Notes under the pieces: generated by a model
Databases searched by the model: none
Told to the model about the DNA's origin: nothing
Seen by the model: only the letters and a program-made list of their open reading frames with translations
Part shown: in pieces, positions 1-13,158 of the stretch
How the letters are laid out: every line of letters begins with the position of its first letter
How positions within the stretch are numbered: position 1 is the stretch's first letter
Position numbers and translations under genes: made by a program
Source: Stomorhina lunata
Taxonomy: Eukaryota; Arthropoda; Insecta; Diptera; Rhiniidae
Direction: 5' to 3'
DNA: 64,000 nt
Assembly (NCBI GenBank): GCA_933228675.1
Contig: OW121742.1
Coordinates: forward strand, 124,473,983-124,537,982

Positions 1-814
1 TAAGTTGCACTGTAAATAAAAACAAATTTATATTTAAACTTAAAAATTTTTGAGGGTTATTTTTTTTTTGGTTTTTTCTTTTTTTTTAATTATAGGGGGG
101 AGTGGGAGGTTTTTTTTCGTAATTTTACAGTGTTTTTTTTAATATTTTTAAATAGTTTTATTAAAAACTTTTTTACTTTTTTATATATATATTTTTTTGC
201 GTTGTTTATATTAGCTTACAGTTTATAGAGACCTATTTTTAAGTTTTACAATAAAAATCTTATAATATAAATTGTTTATATATATATTTTTATGTTTTCA
301 ATAATTTTTTGTTGTTTTTCTTTTGTTTTTTATTTTTTTTTCATTCATTTCTAAGTTTAAATTTACAAAGTTTGCAAAATTTGTTTTAGTGTTAGATTTT
401 ATTTTAAATAACATAGTTTTATTTTTTTTTCTTTTTTTTTTAAATTTATTTTTGCTATAAAATATTTATTTATTTTATTTTTTATTATACATTTAAATAT
501 TAATTAAATTTATGTTTTTTTTATAAAAGAGAAACTCAAATTTTAGCTTATTAAGATTTTTTTTTTTTTGTTTAATTTATAGCAAAAATATTTTTATTTT
601 TAGTTCAAAGTTTTTTTTCGGTTTTTTTTAAATTTTGTTAAGTTTAATTTTTTAAATTAATTTTAATTTAATACATAAAATAAAACAAAGTTAAGTTTTT
701 ATTTCATTTTAAGTTGATTATTTGAGAAATATTCCTGATTATAAACACATAATTTCAAAATGCAAAGAAGTTTTCAAATATTTAAAAAAAAAATTTTAAA
801 TATTTTCTTTAAAT
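1..814. other. AT-rich DNA without a recognisable gene
   Basis: The plus strand is extremely T-rich with long T runs up to about position 720. No open frame, RNA gene or repeat unit stands out. It may be distal 3' untranslated sequence of the minus-strand helicase gene or plain intergenic DNA; the sequence does not decide. Confidence 0.5.
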
Positions 815-1032
815 CTGTGGCTTGGTGCTAAAAGGGCCAATGTCAAAAAAATCAGTTTTGAGAAAATTAGAAGAAATTACATTTTTAAAAGATTTTGTTT
901 TACTTACAGCTTAGCTATATTAAAGATTGGCTGTTGGAACAAAATAAAATAGAGTCAAAAGGCGAACATAATGCAACGGCTAACTCAAAACGTCCGAAAA
1001 TTGAAATTGACCCTTTTAGCACCAAGCCACAG
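815..1032. mobile_element. Short inverted-repeat element (MITE-like, 218 bp)
   Basis: The left end reads CTGTGGCTTGGTGCTAAAA and the right end is its exact reverse complement; similarity continues inward to about 30 bp with two mismatches. The bases AAAT abut both ends and may be a target duplication. There is no coding capacity. The layout is that of a non-autonomous DNA transposon; the superfamily is not clear from the termini. Confidence 0.75.
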
Positions 1033-1284
1033 AAATATTATTTTGTTTTTAATTATTGAAAAGTTTTCGAAAATTTTTATAAATGTTAAAAAAAAAATTA
1101 TAAACATTTTTTACAGAAACTGAATAATTCTTTTATACGAGGACGGATTAAAAAGTCAGAGACTTTTTATTTCTATTGATCATTTAGAAGTTCATGGAAT
1201 CGGCACATGTTTTAACCCTTGCAATTTCTAGTTGAAAAAATAACTTTTATCTAGGCTGTCGTTTTTGTCTCAATTCTTCATTAA

Positions 1285-1455
1285 GTCGACACAATAGCCT
1301 CTATTGTGAGTATTATCTCCCATGGGAATCGTGTTCCTAAAACTTTTTTCACATTGTAAAACATATGAGAAAAAAGTTTTGGGAACACGATTTCCATTGG
1401 AGATGATATTCGCGATAGGGGTGAATAAGTTGGAAAAATATTCGCACAATAGGTT
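1285..1455. repeat. Imperfect foldback (inverted repeat)
   Basis: GGAATCGTGTTCC plus AAAACTTTTTTC on the left is mirrored by GAAAAAAGTTTT plus GGAACACGATTTCC on the right, around a centre near 1,360. Outside this, CTATTGTG at about 1,300 pairs with CACAATAG at about 1,445, with an unpaired insert in the right arm. It can form a long hairpin and is probably an old foldback element. Confidence 0.6.
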
Positions 1456-3327
1456 TAGGTCTTTTACTTTTAAAATTCGATCGGTAAAAACGATATCAAT
1501 TTTAATTGTTTCTGATGTATAAAGCTAAATTTAATGAAAATAGATTTGCTTTGATAGGCTTTATCCGAACTCTACATTAGAAAAGCCTACCGTTGAGAAG
1601 TGATTTGCTTATTTTAAAGGAGACATAATGAGCATCGAGGACTAATGACCCAAAGAGACTACAAAATAATTGACCCAATTATAAATATTCCCAATTAGTT
1701 TAATTCCCTGTAAGCTTATTTTCACGGTAAATTAATTCCGCTATTATATACAAACTGGGAGAATAGTTTTTAAAGGAAATTTCAATTGAAAATTTTACTT
1801 TTGAGATGATCATGACATAATATTTATCGAATAAGCTCTGCTCAAGTACAACAAAAAGAAATCAACAACGAAATGATTGTGAGCAGTGGAACTTTTTTAT
1901 TGTCATTCCCACGGCAGTCGGTTCTTCGTACCGGAAAGACTCCTAAATCTTAGGATTCCTTTCAAGGACTGCCACTTCTGCGATATAATATCTCAGTTAC
2001 AAAAACAACAGCAACGGTTTTATTGTAATAAACTAAATTTTTTGTTTCTATATCGTCACCTAAAAGATGAAATAACCTATCTACAGTTTTCAAAAGTTTA
2101 TAGGAGAGGGAAAAAACGTTATCAAATTGGAACTATTTGTAATATTTAAGCGAAAATTATGTATTTAGATTAAAATTAAACCAGAAATATGTATCGGTTG
2201 AAAGAAGTTTGTTTTTCTAAACACAGTTTATGTTATGTCACTTAGGTTATTTGGAATTGCAAAAATCTGGAACCAAATACTAATAATTGTTTAAATGTTT
2301 AAACACTATGCAACAAAATTAAACTTTTATCGCGATTTTTGATTACTTTTTTATCTCTTTTAAGGGCGTAACGGTCCTCTAGGTACAAAAACTGTTATAA
2401 TTTGGTCATTTGTGATATTAGATGTTCAAAATTTTGCACAGATATACGTTATGATATAGTGAATAATAATTATGGATTATAATCCATAAAAAACTCAATT
2501 TTGAAATTTTTGCTGATAGGTTATTTGGTCTTTAAGACGACGATATGTAAAAGTGGCTAAAATATGGCTCGAACATTTCACTTCGGAGTCTAATCGACAA
2601 TAAAGCGAATTGTCTACAAATGGTGAACCTATAGTGGAAAGAAAGAACAGTCATCTAAGATATTGACATCACAACATTTATTACAAATCGGTATTAAAGT
2701 GTTTAAAATCGTTGTCACAATGCAAAGAAAACCAAAATTTAATGAATTGAGCTTCTGCAAACACCTTATTCTCTAGATCCTTTCCTAGATTTCAAGAGTA
2801 CGCTCGCTTGGAAATAAATTTAGCAATAAAGAGGTTATCATCGAAGCTAAGGCCTTCAAACAAAAGGTTCTATTAACATGATATCGAAAAATTGTATAAC
2901 TTTTTGTAATTGGATCGTCCTCGAACGCAACTATATTTATAAAATATTTTTTCTATGATAACATTTAAACTTTCTAATCAAACTCTTGAATAACACACTA
3001 AAACTGCACTTGCACTGAAGTTTTGAGAAAATAATGCCTTAAAATTGCATTATCATTTGGAATATTGCAAACTTGTTCTTAATTTTATATTTCATAATTA
3101 GAGCTTATACGAAGTGGTAGACAAAAACACTTGGAAAGTCTGTAAAGCTTCTTCGGTTTGAAAAATGGCTTAAGATAGTAACAGAAATTACTTCTAGGAT
3201 TAGGAAAATCAAGAAACAAATCTTTGAAATCTTAAAATATTTTCGTCGTATTGAAGTTAAATAAAGAAATAATTTAAAAACTCTTTATAAGAGGGCAGTG
3301 TAGATAAGAAACAAATTGTAATGTTAT
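1456..3327. other. Intergenic DNA, one small hairpin, no gene seen
   Basis: Short open frames here have no recognisable domain and no coding character. The only structure noted is a 61-nt hairpin at 1,913-1,973, with outer arms GGCAGTC and GACTGCC and inner arms GAAAG/CTTTC and CCTAA/TTAGG. Nothing else can be supported. Confidence 0.5.
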
Positions 3328-3586
3328 ATTTGTTTCCGTACTCTAACGAAACTACCCAAAACCGTCCGAAGTTGACAGAAATTACTGAAAAAACAACAAT
3401 TTGTGTTAAATATTTTTTACAGGAACACTTTTGAGTAAGTTTGGGTAGTTACTTTAACGAAGCAACCCAAACTTGCACAAAAGTGTTTCCGTACAAAATT
3501 TTCAACACAAATATTTGTTTTTTGAGTAATTTGTGACAACCACGGACTGCTTTGGGTAGTTTCGTTTGAGTACGAGAACAAACATA
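3328..3586. mobile_element. Foldback element with about 115-bp inverted arms
   Basis: The two halves are reverse complements over almost the whole length. Landmarks are CGAAACTACCCAAA near 3,346 and TTTGGGTAGTTTCG near 3,551, and AGTTTGGGTAG/CAACCCAAACT at the centre. The small minus-strand open frame over it is a by-product of the symmetry. It resembles a long-TIR MITE. Confidence 0.75.
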
Positions 3587-3639
3587 TTAAAAATTCTGAC
3601 TTTGTAAATGCTAATTTTTTCATTTTTTAAGTAGTTATC

Positions 3640-4080
3640 AACATGTTTTTAACAATCCCAGAATTTTTCAAATATTCACTTTTTAGAAGTAATTTTCCAA
3701 ATATTTGCTTTTATAAGGAATTTTTAAAAAATTCACTTTCAATTGATAAATTTTCAAACAGCTTTTTATGAAGAATATTTGGAAACTTTTTTATATTACA
3801 TTTTTATAAGATTTTTTTTTCGAAATTTGACTTTTTATAGGGAATTTTTCAAGAATTTATTTTTATAGAAAATTTATTGTAAATTAAATTCTTATTTTTT
3901 GAAATAATTTATTTTAATAGGGAATTTTTTGAAAATTTACCTTTCATGGGGAATTATTTGAAAATACATCTTTTTGGCGGAATTATTCGAAAAAATTAAA
4001 ATTTTTGGCAACTACTTATTATTCGAAATTCTTCGTCTTCATGAAATATTTCTTTAAAAATTCTCTCTTTTAAAGTAATT
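3640..4080. repeat. Degenerate AT-rich tandem repeat
   Basis: Units of roughly 35-40 bp repeat the pattern GGAATTTTT, AAAA and TTCACTTTT with much divergence. The pattern resembles the homogeneous 31-bp satellite at 22.3-24.0 kb and may be a decayed or independent relative. Confidence 0.5.
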
Positions 4081-5019
4081 TTACATGTTTTTATAACTAT
4101 TTAATATTCTTTTCTTTCGATGAATACCATCAAATAATCCACTCTTTATTTTTTTTTAATTAACACTTAAACTTTGTTTTAATTCAAATTTGTTTAATTT
4201 TTTTTTGTTGTTATTTTTTTAAGGTTTTTGTTTCATTGTTTATATAAATTTTACTGTGCAATATTATGATTTCTATGCTTTTTTGTTTAATTTCATCATA
4301 CAAATTATTATAGTTAATATTATTTAAATTATATATTTTGTTTGCAATTTTTTGTTTTTTTTTCTATTTTTCATTTGTTTTTTTATATATTAAATATTTG
4401 TTAATTATATTCCATAACTAAATTATTATAATAATAATTTATAATCAAAAAAGACAACATTAAATTAAAGTCATTTAACGACTTATTTTATATAACTAAC
4501 ACAAAAAATCAAATAACAAGATTCTTATTTAAACAAACAGGGCCTTTGTTAAATCGTTTGTTATATTGGGAGGAGGGGGAGCCTAAAATCGTTCTTTCAA
4601 GAGAAATCCTTAAAATATAAAAGTAATAATATACAAAAATATAATTAAAATAAATTTCAAAGCCTAAAAGAAAAATACATATGTATGTTAGAATTAGCAT
4701 TAATTTAACTAAAATCTAAAAAAATATTAATTGTTAATTTAAGCATAATGTACTCGTAGTATGTTATAGTAATAGTTGTATGTGGTAGTAGTGATTTAAA
4801 TTTAAATAATTAAAATAAACAAAGGAAATTTCAATTTTTGTAAGCCAAAAAGAATAAAGCTACGGTTATGTCTCTCTCTCCTCTACTTCTCCTAAACATT
4901 CTCTCTCTTCTATGAAAAAACTTTCTCTTGCTAAAAAGAGACTTTCTTAAGCTCCGTTAACAGTTAGATTATGAAGGCCCTTCTTATTTTTGAATCTTGT
5001 TTTACCAAATTCTTATTTT
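4081..5019 (-). other. Probable 3' untranslated region of the helicase gene
   Basis: It follows the stop codon of the minus-strand helicase gene and is AT-rich without coding features. AATAAA on the minus strand occurs right at the stop codon (about 5,015-5,022) and again near 4,146. The true polyadenylation site cannot be chosen from sequence alone. Confidence 0.4.
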
Positions 5020-8000
5020 TTATTGAAAATAATTATAAAAACCATTCGTACCTTGGCCTAATTCACGTATGGCTGCAAAAGGATCCTTATCCCCGGCCTC
5101 ACCACCATTATTAGCAGCTGCTCCCACAGTGAGACCCAAACCTAAACCATTGCCGCTTAGATTTGGCACCATAGAATTGTGTTGAAAATTGTGTTGTTGG
5201 TGGTTGTGATGTTGCTGTAGACCAGCAGCATCCTGTTGTTGGGGACCTTGACTTAAGACGGCCGCATAAGTAGTATTACGATTATCACCACCACTACTTA
5301 CGGCCGCATTGTTGGCAGGATGTTGTTGTGGTATATTATTGGCTTGTTGCTGTGGCGGTTGTTGGAAAGTCTGGGTATGAAATGCGTTGTTAATGCCGTC
5401 ACTTAGACCGGCCACAAAAGGATTATTGCCCATAAATAAGTCCATATCATTCTTAATGCCAGTTGAAGCATTGAAATTATTGTACAACAGTTTCTGCAAA
5501 GTGGTATTGTTTTGCTGCTGTTCCTGCTGGAAAAGGGCTTCAATTAGGGTACTTGAGCCACTAGTAAGACCAGCCAAAATATCATTAGGACTTCCGGTAA
5601 GTAGGTTGTCAGGTGTAGAGGAGGTTAGGGAGTGGCCTCCGGTAGAGGCACTAGAATTTCCAGTACTATTAAGATGGTGGTGACCATTACCCATAGTCAA
5701 GCCCTGGCGTCTGTATAGAGGCACAGAGGAAGAGTTTGAAGAGTTGGAACCACCACCGCCTCCTCCTCCACCGCCAGGGTTACCCATCAAAAAGTCCTTG
5801 TTATTTATAATGACATCTGAAAAAAGAATGCATTAATTTTTTAATAAATACAAAAATAAAAAAGTTTTTTATTTAAAATTTTTTAAAACCAAACTTACTA
5901 TTTCCCATATATGCGCTATGATGATTGGCTGTTTGTTGTGGTGGCCCTGGTGTTATACCCATTCCTCCCATATTTGGAGGTCCTGATATTTTAGCCATAT
6001 TACCCGGCTGCTGTTGGCCATTTCCACCAAGTGCAGGAAACATTTTACTGCCACCCATTAAAGAACTTGCGTTAGATGAATTATTGCTATTAATCAGCAA
6101 ATCACCATTCATTCCAGCTCCATTATTACCGCTGTTGACACCAGCTCCACTTCCTCCTCCTCCTCCGACACCAAAGAGATCACGTAAAATAGGTTGGCTT
6201 ATTTCATTGCCGTTGATAATAGAATTAAAAACCATATCGATTTGCTGATTGAAATTAATATCCAAAGGGGGCGTTTCATCATTTATCGATGCCAAATTCA
6301 TGGGTGGTTGTTGCATGAGATTACCTGAGCCGGTTGGGCCCATATACGGATTCATATTGCGCTGCTGTTGGGCCTGTTGTTGTTGGTAGTTCATTAGAGG
6401 CTGCATAAAGTTTTCTCCTCTTGGCATTAATTGTTGTTGGCCACCCGCTGAGTTGGCACCAGCATTCATATAGGCCTGCATGTGTTGAGGGGGAGGTTTA
6501 TTAACCTGAGGAGGCTGTGGCTGCTGCTGTTGTTGCTGCATCATGGCACTTACCTGCCTTAAGACCTCGGTAAATTTATTAGCCGCCTCTTGACCCTGAG
6601 TCTCCAATAGTTTTAAGTACCATTTATATTGGGATTCTTTAGGCTCAAAAGCCATTTCATAGATATTGACATTTGGCGGCAACAGTGAGGCATATTCATG
6701 AGGTTGAGGAAACCTTAAAGCTGTAGGAGATTGCTGTTTATTAGCAGAACCCACCAAGGCATTGGGTGGAGGCTGCTGAGCTTGAAACATGCTTCCTCCA
6801 ATGTTAAGGGGCACGTGGACATTGTTAAGAAATTGAAAGTCCTTATCCTTAAGTTGACCTGGCAGATTATTTTGCCCAAAAAATGCATTTTGGTTTGGAG
6901 CTCCACCTGCAGTGGGTGGCCTAGGCATGAACGGATCCATGGGACTGATGGGTCCATTTGGTATACCACTCATACTTCTTTGATTCATCAACTGTAGTTG
7001 GTTTGCTGGTGGAGGCGGTGGTGGTACATTACCCTGTCCAAAACCAGCGAAATTGTTATGACCTTGTGGGGGAGGTACTTGATTTCCTGCCTGTCCTGGG
7101 TGTTGTTTTCCTGCATATAAAGCCTTGTTTGCCAAGAAACCCAAATCATTAGGATTATTGCGCATTTGCTGTTGTTGCTGCTGTTGATTGGCCAAAGGCG
7201 GCGGTGGCTGCAATGGAACACTGTTTCCTCGCATATTTTGGCCAGATTGCTGTGGAGGCATTTGACGACCATTTGAGCCGCTGGCATTGGCAGCTTGCTG
7301 TTGAGACTGTTTTGGCAACACACTCCAAGGATTTGATTGTGGCGGTGGTCCCCATAAACTAGCATTGGGATTTTGAGACGTTGGTACTCCTGGTTGTTGA
7401 CCAGCACCAGCTGAAAAATTACCACCACCTACAGGGGGACGAAGTTGTTGCTGGGCATGTTGCCAGGGCATATATTGAGAAAACTGATTTCCTCCTCCTG
7501 GATTTGGAGGCTGGCCCAAGTGTACAGCCGGTGGTGGCGGCCCTCTTGGATTAAACTGCTGCCCACTCATATTAGGCGGAGGCTGGGGCTGTTGTTGTGG
7601 ACCTCCACCTGAGGGCGGAGGACCTATTGCTCTCATTGGCATGTGATTGGGATGACCATGGAAATGATGTCCACCTTTTCCGGCTACCATATTCTGATTC
7701 ATCATTACAACTGCTGCAGCAGCTGCCGCGTTGTAAGAAGCAGCAGTATGAGGACCATACATATGAGGCATTTGCTGAGCAGCATGATGAGGAGGCATTT
7801 GTCCACCTCCTCCAGCTGCCATTAAACTGGGATGAGGACCTCCCATACCACCGGGACCATGATGATGGCCGGGATGAGGTCCCATTGGATGATGATTATT
7901 GGCAGCCATGGCTAAATACATGGCCGCCTGGTCTCTTAAATAAGCTTCAGGTTGCAAAGAACGCGGTATAAACTCAGGGGCCAGAGGATTTAGGACATAA

Positions 8001-11000
8001 CCTCGCTTCAACTCTACGCCATCCAATTGAGAACGCAATTGCCACATAGTTAGACCAAATAAAGATTTATTTTCATCACAAATTTCTATAAAACGTTCCC
8101 ATACTTTTCTGCAACGGCCTATGGAACACAAAGCAACGGGATCGCCTACAACTGCCACCAGACTTTGAGCTCTTGTAATGGCGGTATTCAATAGCTTTGA
8201 ATTGCTCAAAAATCCATAGTCAGCATCTTCGCTAGAATTATTGGACTGTCCTGGAAATCCTGGCGCAGCTCCAGAATTGTTGGGCATACATGTTCGTCTT
8301 GTACGTACCGTAGAGAGAAACACTGCACGAAACTGTTTGCCTTGAACATTCAAAACACGTTCTACAGAAATGCCTCCCATACGTCTCTTTCTGAGCTCCA
8401 AACGTATGCGAAATACTTGGTCGGAATAGGGTGTCATAATGCCAATACTGGCGTCATTCATTTTGCCCCACGAACTGGGCCACTTTTTGCGTAATTCCGA
8501 TACACGCTCAACTACTTCATAAACTTCAGCATTATTGTAAAATGCCGTGGAATTCTTGTCTTGAACATCTTCTCCCCGTGTGGTGAAAAATGTGAGAGGA
8601 TAAAATTTCTCATGTCTTGGCTGCTTTCCCGAAGCTATCAACTTTTGTTCATAAAATAATTCTGAAGTAAACTTAATGATGGCTTCATGGGCACGATAGT
8701 TTTCACACAAGAGTATTTTACAGGGAAAGTTTGAGGGATAGTGATCGTAGAGACGTTCCAGCAGAGAAATATGTAGTTTACGCTCTTTGGCAAAAGCTGA
8801 GAAAAGCTCCGGGCTCATCTGCATGTGATCACCAGCAAGCACGATTCGTGTACTGTCATTGGCTAAGGCTAAAGGCATTATGGCTTCACATTCCATTGCT
8901 TGGGCAGCTTCATCGAGGAATATATGGGTAAAAAAACCTTTAGGGAGATTTAAATTGGCCAGTTCCATGGAAATACTTAGAGTTACTACGACAATACGAT
9001 GTTTCATAATATCCTCGACTGTGGGACGCCTAAAGTTACCAGCGCCATCAGTGATACAGTACTAAAAAACAAAAGAAAAAATACAATTTATTATTTGAAG
9101 TTGTTAGGAGGACTGTCTCTTTTATTTTTACTCACTTTTTGAACTACACTATTGACAGTGGCAACCCAACGTTTGTGATAGTACACTCTTAAAGGAGTGG
9201 CTTCTTCCAGACCCGCTTCTATCCAGGGATGCAAGTATTCCTTAATATATAAATCTGCCGCTGAATTGGAGTGAGTACAAATTAAAATTTTTGCCTCTGG
9301 TTGAGTTAAAAGCTGTTTTATGGCTTGTGCCAGAGTATAGGTCTTTCCCGTGCCGAATGGTCCTATAAGCAGAATGGGAGGCAACTTTATGCCCAACGTT
9401 GTGGTAATAGCATTTACGGCCTCACGCTGTTTGGCATTTAACTTGGGCTCACAGGTTTCAGACCATTGTTTTTTGGGTGTCCAAGGTATGTTAGGTTCTA
9501 TTTCAGTGGCAGGAAAAATTATTTTAAAATCGGTTATTTTGTCAACAGCATGATGCCATTCACAGTAGGGCAAACGATTCAGTTGGAATTGTATGTCCAC
9601 GAGAATCTCGGTATCCGATTTTAACTGCATGCCCTCCACACATTTCGAACCCAATTTTAAATAAATCACATTTTTGCCTTTATCTTCTATAACAGCCTCG
9701 TAAACATGGCGTTTCTTATCTTTTCCACTTACACTCACTTCCTCTACGGGTGAGATATAAACACAGGAACAGTTGGAGAGTATCAAGCGACCAGCTGAAG
9801 TATCTTCGGAAACATCTTTACCCAAATGCATTAAGGCAAACAATTCACCCGATAACGAATATTTTGCGGTACTGGTAGCCATACCCGCCGGTGTTAAGAT
9901 ATAATTAGAGGTGATGCCCAATTTAGTGCGTAAATTGAAGCGAGCAATTTGTTCATAGCGGGCTATCTCCTCCACATATAGTAATTCGTGTATTCGTGAA
10001 CGATAGTTATTCTGGGTTAAACGTTTATCCAAAATGGTGGATTGCGTTAATGTAAAGGTTTGAGCACGAGGACAGGGAAAACGTTCCAACATCTCCTTTT
10101 CATGCTTCAAATCATTGAGATAAGCTTCAGTCTTCATATGAGAGCCTATGGTGGTCTCGAATTTTACCAATTGTGTATTAGAAACATCCCATCTAGTGGC
10201 CGAACTGTTAATAATATCACGTCTTATTTCCTCGATCTTCTCGGCATCACTTACAGGCACCACATCTACACACAGATGTCGTACCAATAAGGGTTCTGAA
10301 CCGAAATCAAAGCAGACAGCTTGTCTAAAAGTGCCATAGATCTCGGTATGAAATTCTACAGTAACCTGGTGTTCTACAGTCGACTGCAATGTTGATGTGG
10401 TATCGGAATTTTCTAAAGATTTTTTTGAATCCTCCTTATCCAGCGAGCAGTTTAGTAGAGACGACACAGAGGAAGTGGCTGATGCAGAAGCGGAGTGCTT
10501 GTTGGAAACCCATTCTTGATTATTTTTTGCATCTAACTCAATTGTAGTATCTAATGTCTTAATGGTCTTTATAGCAAAATGACTACGATGAGCATCTTGG
10601 AGTAGGGCTACTGCTTTTAAAGGTTTATTACTGGCTCTTAAAATAAACACCCATTCACGTTTGGATGTTTTTGAACTTATGCTGGTTACCAAATCCTGTT
10701 CGCATTGGGCGTCTAGGCCATCTACCTTTTCGGACATGATTTTTTCGGGCACAGTAGATTGTATCCAACGTTCTAATACCTGCTCGGTATAGGATTTACC
10801 ATAAAGCTCCTTCTCACAAGCTTTTTGCAAACGCATACGTCTGTACTCAAAACGATCTTTCCATTCATTAAGTTCATCTGCTCCATGGGCCTCCACACAC
10901 TGATTGCCATAATGACATAGCTGTGATTCGCTCCAAGACTCACAAAGACTATAAGAGTCTAAAGTAAAACCACGAGGAGGTGGTCTCCATTTCCAATCTC

Positions 11001-12017
11001 TTCCTTCATCGGACATAATCACATTTTGATGAGCCTCGGTTTGGCAATGTTGCCTAAGCTCATTACGAGAGCCAAATGTTATAGCACAGTATGAACAGGT
11101 TGTGCTATTAGCATTCTCTCCACCCGCTGAACTTTCATCACTTATGGACTTATTACTGCCGGACACTTTAAGGGCTGCCAAAAGATCGGTATTCTTTTGC
11201 AGTACCGCCGTTATGTTATTCCCAGGCGCAACGCCACTACCTCCGTTTTGAATAGGATTTTCTCGTTTCTTGACACCTTTATTACTGAGAGGTTTGCTAT
11301 ATTTATCCAGTGGCAGATTATTTGTGGCCCAGTGATCTAGTTTTGTATCGAGTATAGTCATTTCATCTTCTAAGCGGGAATTATTGATTTTTGGCGTTGT
11401 CTTATTGCCACCATTAAGCATTTGTATAACGGACTTGTATCGCTCTAAGGTTTTGCAAATATCACCAAACCCCTGCTGATGTTGAAGTTCAGCTATCCAC
11501 TCCGTTAGGAGCTTTTCGGCATCCTGAAAGTAGAATATATAGATTATATGTGTAAAATTTTAAAATCTTATGGGATTCGTGGCTGAATTTAGAAAGATCT
11601 AAGGGAAAAATTTAATCACTTGAATTTCTTAAATGTATAATTATGTTTAAGATCCTTAGGATAACTTAAACAGTAAGAAGAAATTAAAAAAAAAACGGTT
11701 CTGCTCACCTGATATTTTTTCAATTTACACAAAGCGTGAACCAGCCATCGTCTGGTTCGCGACACACTGGCCAAACAATCAGTTTGCTGTTCTCCCAACA
11801 TCGATAACACTTTGCGCGCATCATTTAGCGACAACTCATATTTACCCAATTCCAAGAGACACTCACATCTCCCCAGCAGACATATAATATGACGATCTTT
11901 TTGGGCGCGATTATTTAGTAAAGGTGGTGATGAAAGAATTTGATCATAAAGAGTTGCAGCACGAGACCAATTACGCCATCTGACATTGTCATGTGCCTGC
12001 ATTTCCTTGTCGGACAT
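5020..12017 (-). CDS. HELZ: HELZ-type RNA helicase with zinc fingers (CG9425 orthologue)
   Basis: Four coding exons join in frame: 12017-11709, 11523-9136, 9061-5899 and 5816-5020, all introns GT-AG (185, 74 and 82 nt), giving 2,218 aa. Residues 1-137 hold TPR-like helices. A C2H2 finger (C246, C249, H262, H268) and a CCCH finger (C297, C306, C312, H316; CX8CX5CX3H) follow. The SF1 UPF1-like helicase core shows Walker A GPFGTGKT (824-831), DEAA (949-952), GDHMQMSP (976-983), VQGKQFR (1138-1144) and NTAITRAQ (1191-1198). A PAM2 motif [11 protein letters not shown] (1255-1265) would bind the MLLE domain of poly(A)-binding protein. The rest is Gln/Pro/Gly-rich and low in complexity, with one conserved patch around [10 protein letters not shown]. 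Human HELZ binds PABPC1 and CCR4-NOT and promotes mRNA decay; the same cytoplasmic role is inferred here. The start at 12017 has a purine at -3 and no ATG close upstream. No frame damage was seen. Confidence 0.93.
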
Positions 12018-12469
12018 GTCTATGTGTATGATTTCGTTAGTATTATTTTGGATCTTAGTCGTTTTAGATTAAATTCACTTATAATTGTTGATTGACGTCC
12101 TCCTTGGGAATTTTGTTAGTTTTTTGTTTTTGTTGTTGTTGTGATTAACTTAATATACAATTTATATTTTACACTTCTTTTAATTGTGTTATTAAAAGTT
12201 TTATACATGCTTCTTAGTTAGGACATTTTAAACAAAATTTATTAAAGTTATTTGAAATGAATCTAAAGAAAGGAATAAAAGTTTAAGAAAATAAATTGTA
12301 TATTATTAATGAAATTAAATTTTGTGGAAGAAATTATAAAGAATAGACTTTTTCAGTACTTTCTGCTAAGAGTTGTTGTGCAGAGTCATAATGTTGACAA
12401 CTTTTACAGTAGCTGACATTATTACTATTACAGTAGTTGAAATATCATTCGAACATAAACAATGGAAAA
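12018..12469 (-). promoter_or_regulatory. Upstream region of the helicase gene
   Basis: This AT-rich stretch must hold the 5' untranslated region and probably the promoter, because the next features upstream are transposon-derived. A TGACGTC (CRE-like palindrome) lies near 12,094. No clear TATA box or initiator was identified, so the start site is unknown. Confidence 0.35.
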
Positions 12470-13158
12470 CAAGTAAAAAAATGCTATAGTCGGTCAAGCC
12501 CGACCATACGATACCCTTCACCACTAAGGTCAAAGGTGTTCTTTTTCCTGCATAAAGACAAATATTTGCTAAATTTTGCCATCATACAAATATTTTCCTA
12601 AAACTTATAACGTAACTTGGACTTATATGAGATCTAGGGTCAAATGTGGACCAATTATATCGAAATTTAACTAATTACAGTTTTACAAAAATTATGAGCA
12701 TTTTAGAGATTTTAGTCTCATTTAGTGCGTTTTGACAGGAGAGTTTGTATGGGAGATAAGGTCAAATGTGGACCGATTTCAACCAAATTTTTTACAGTGA
12801 TTTTGGTTTACATAAGAAGTATTTGTTTAAAATTTCATGAAAAAATATTGATAGTTGTGGACAAAATATCAATATGGGAGGTACCATAAATAATAAACCG
12901 ATTTTGAGAAATTTCAATAACCCACTATCAAAAAAATGATTTGTGCCAAATTTCATCAAATTATCTTTAGAATTGCGACCTGTACTTTGATTACATGACG
13001 GTCCAGCCAGATGGACGGACGGACTAACTGACATCGCTAAATCGACTCGGAAAGTGATTCTAAGCCTATTGGTATACTAAAAGGCGTGTCTAAGACAAAT
13101 ATTTCTATGAGTTAAATACACAAATTTATAATTTCCACCCACGGTGGTGAAGTTCATA
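12470..13158 (+). repeat. Dispersed repeat family 1, copy A (about 690 bp)
   Basis: It begins CAAGTAAAAAAATGCTATAG, followed by GTCGGTCAAGCCCGACCAT and ATACCCTTCACCAC. It ends in TTATAATTTCCACCC and GGTGGTGAAG. The same termini and internal order recur in copies at 15.7, 19.3 and 26.8 kb. There is no coding frame. The ATGGACGGACGGAC-type stretch near the right end is common in dispersed fly repeats. The class is not assigned. Confidence 0.75.

Noticed and set aside
3417..3623. Minus-strand frame of 68 codons
   Set aside because: It is formed by one arm of the foldback element and has no protein features.
5387..10339. Plus-strand and alternate-frame open frames inside the helicase gene
   Set aside because: They overlap exons whose minus-strand translation has clear helicase and zinc-finger motifs.
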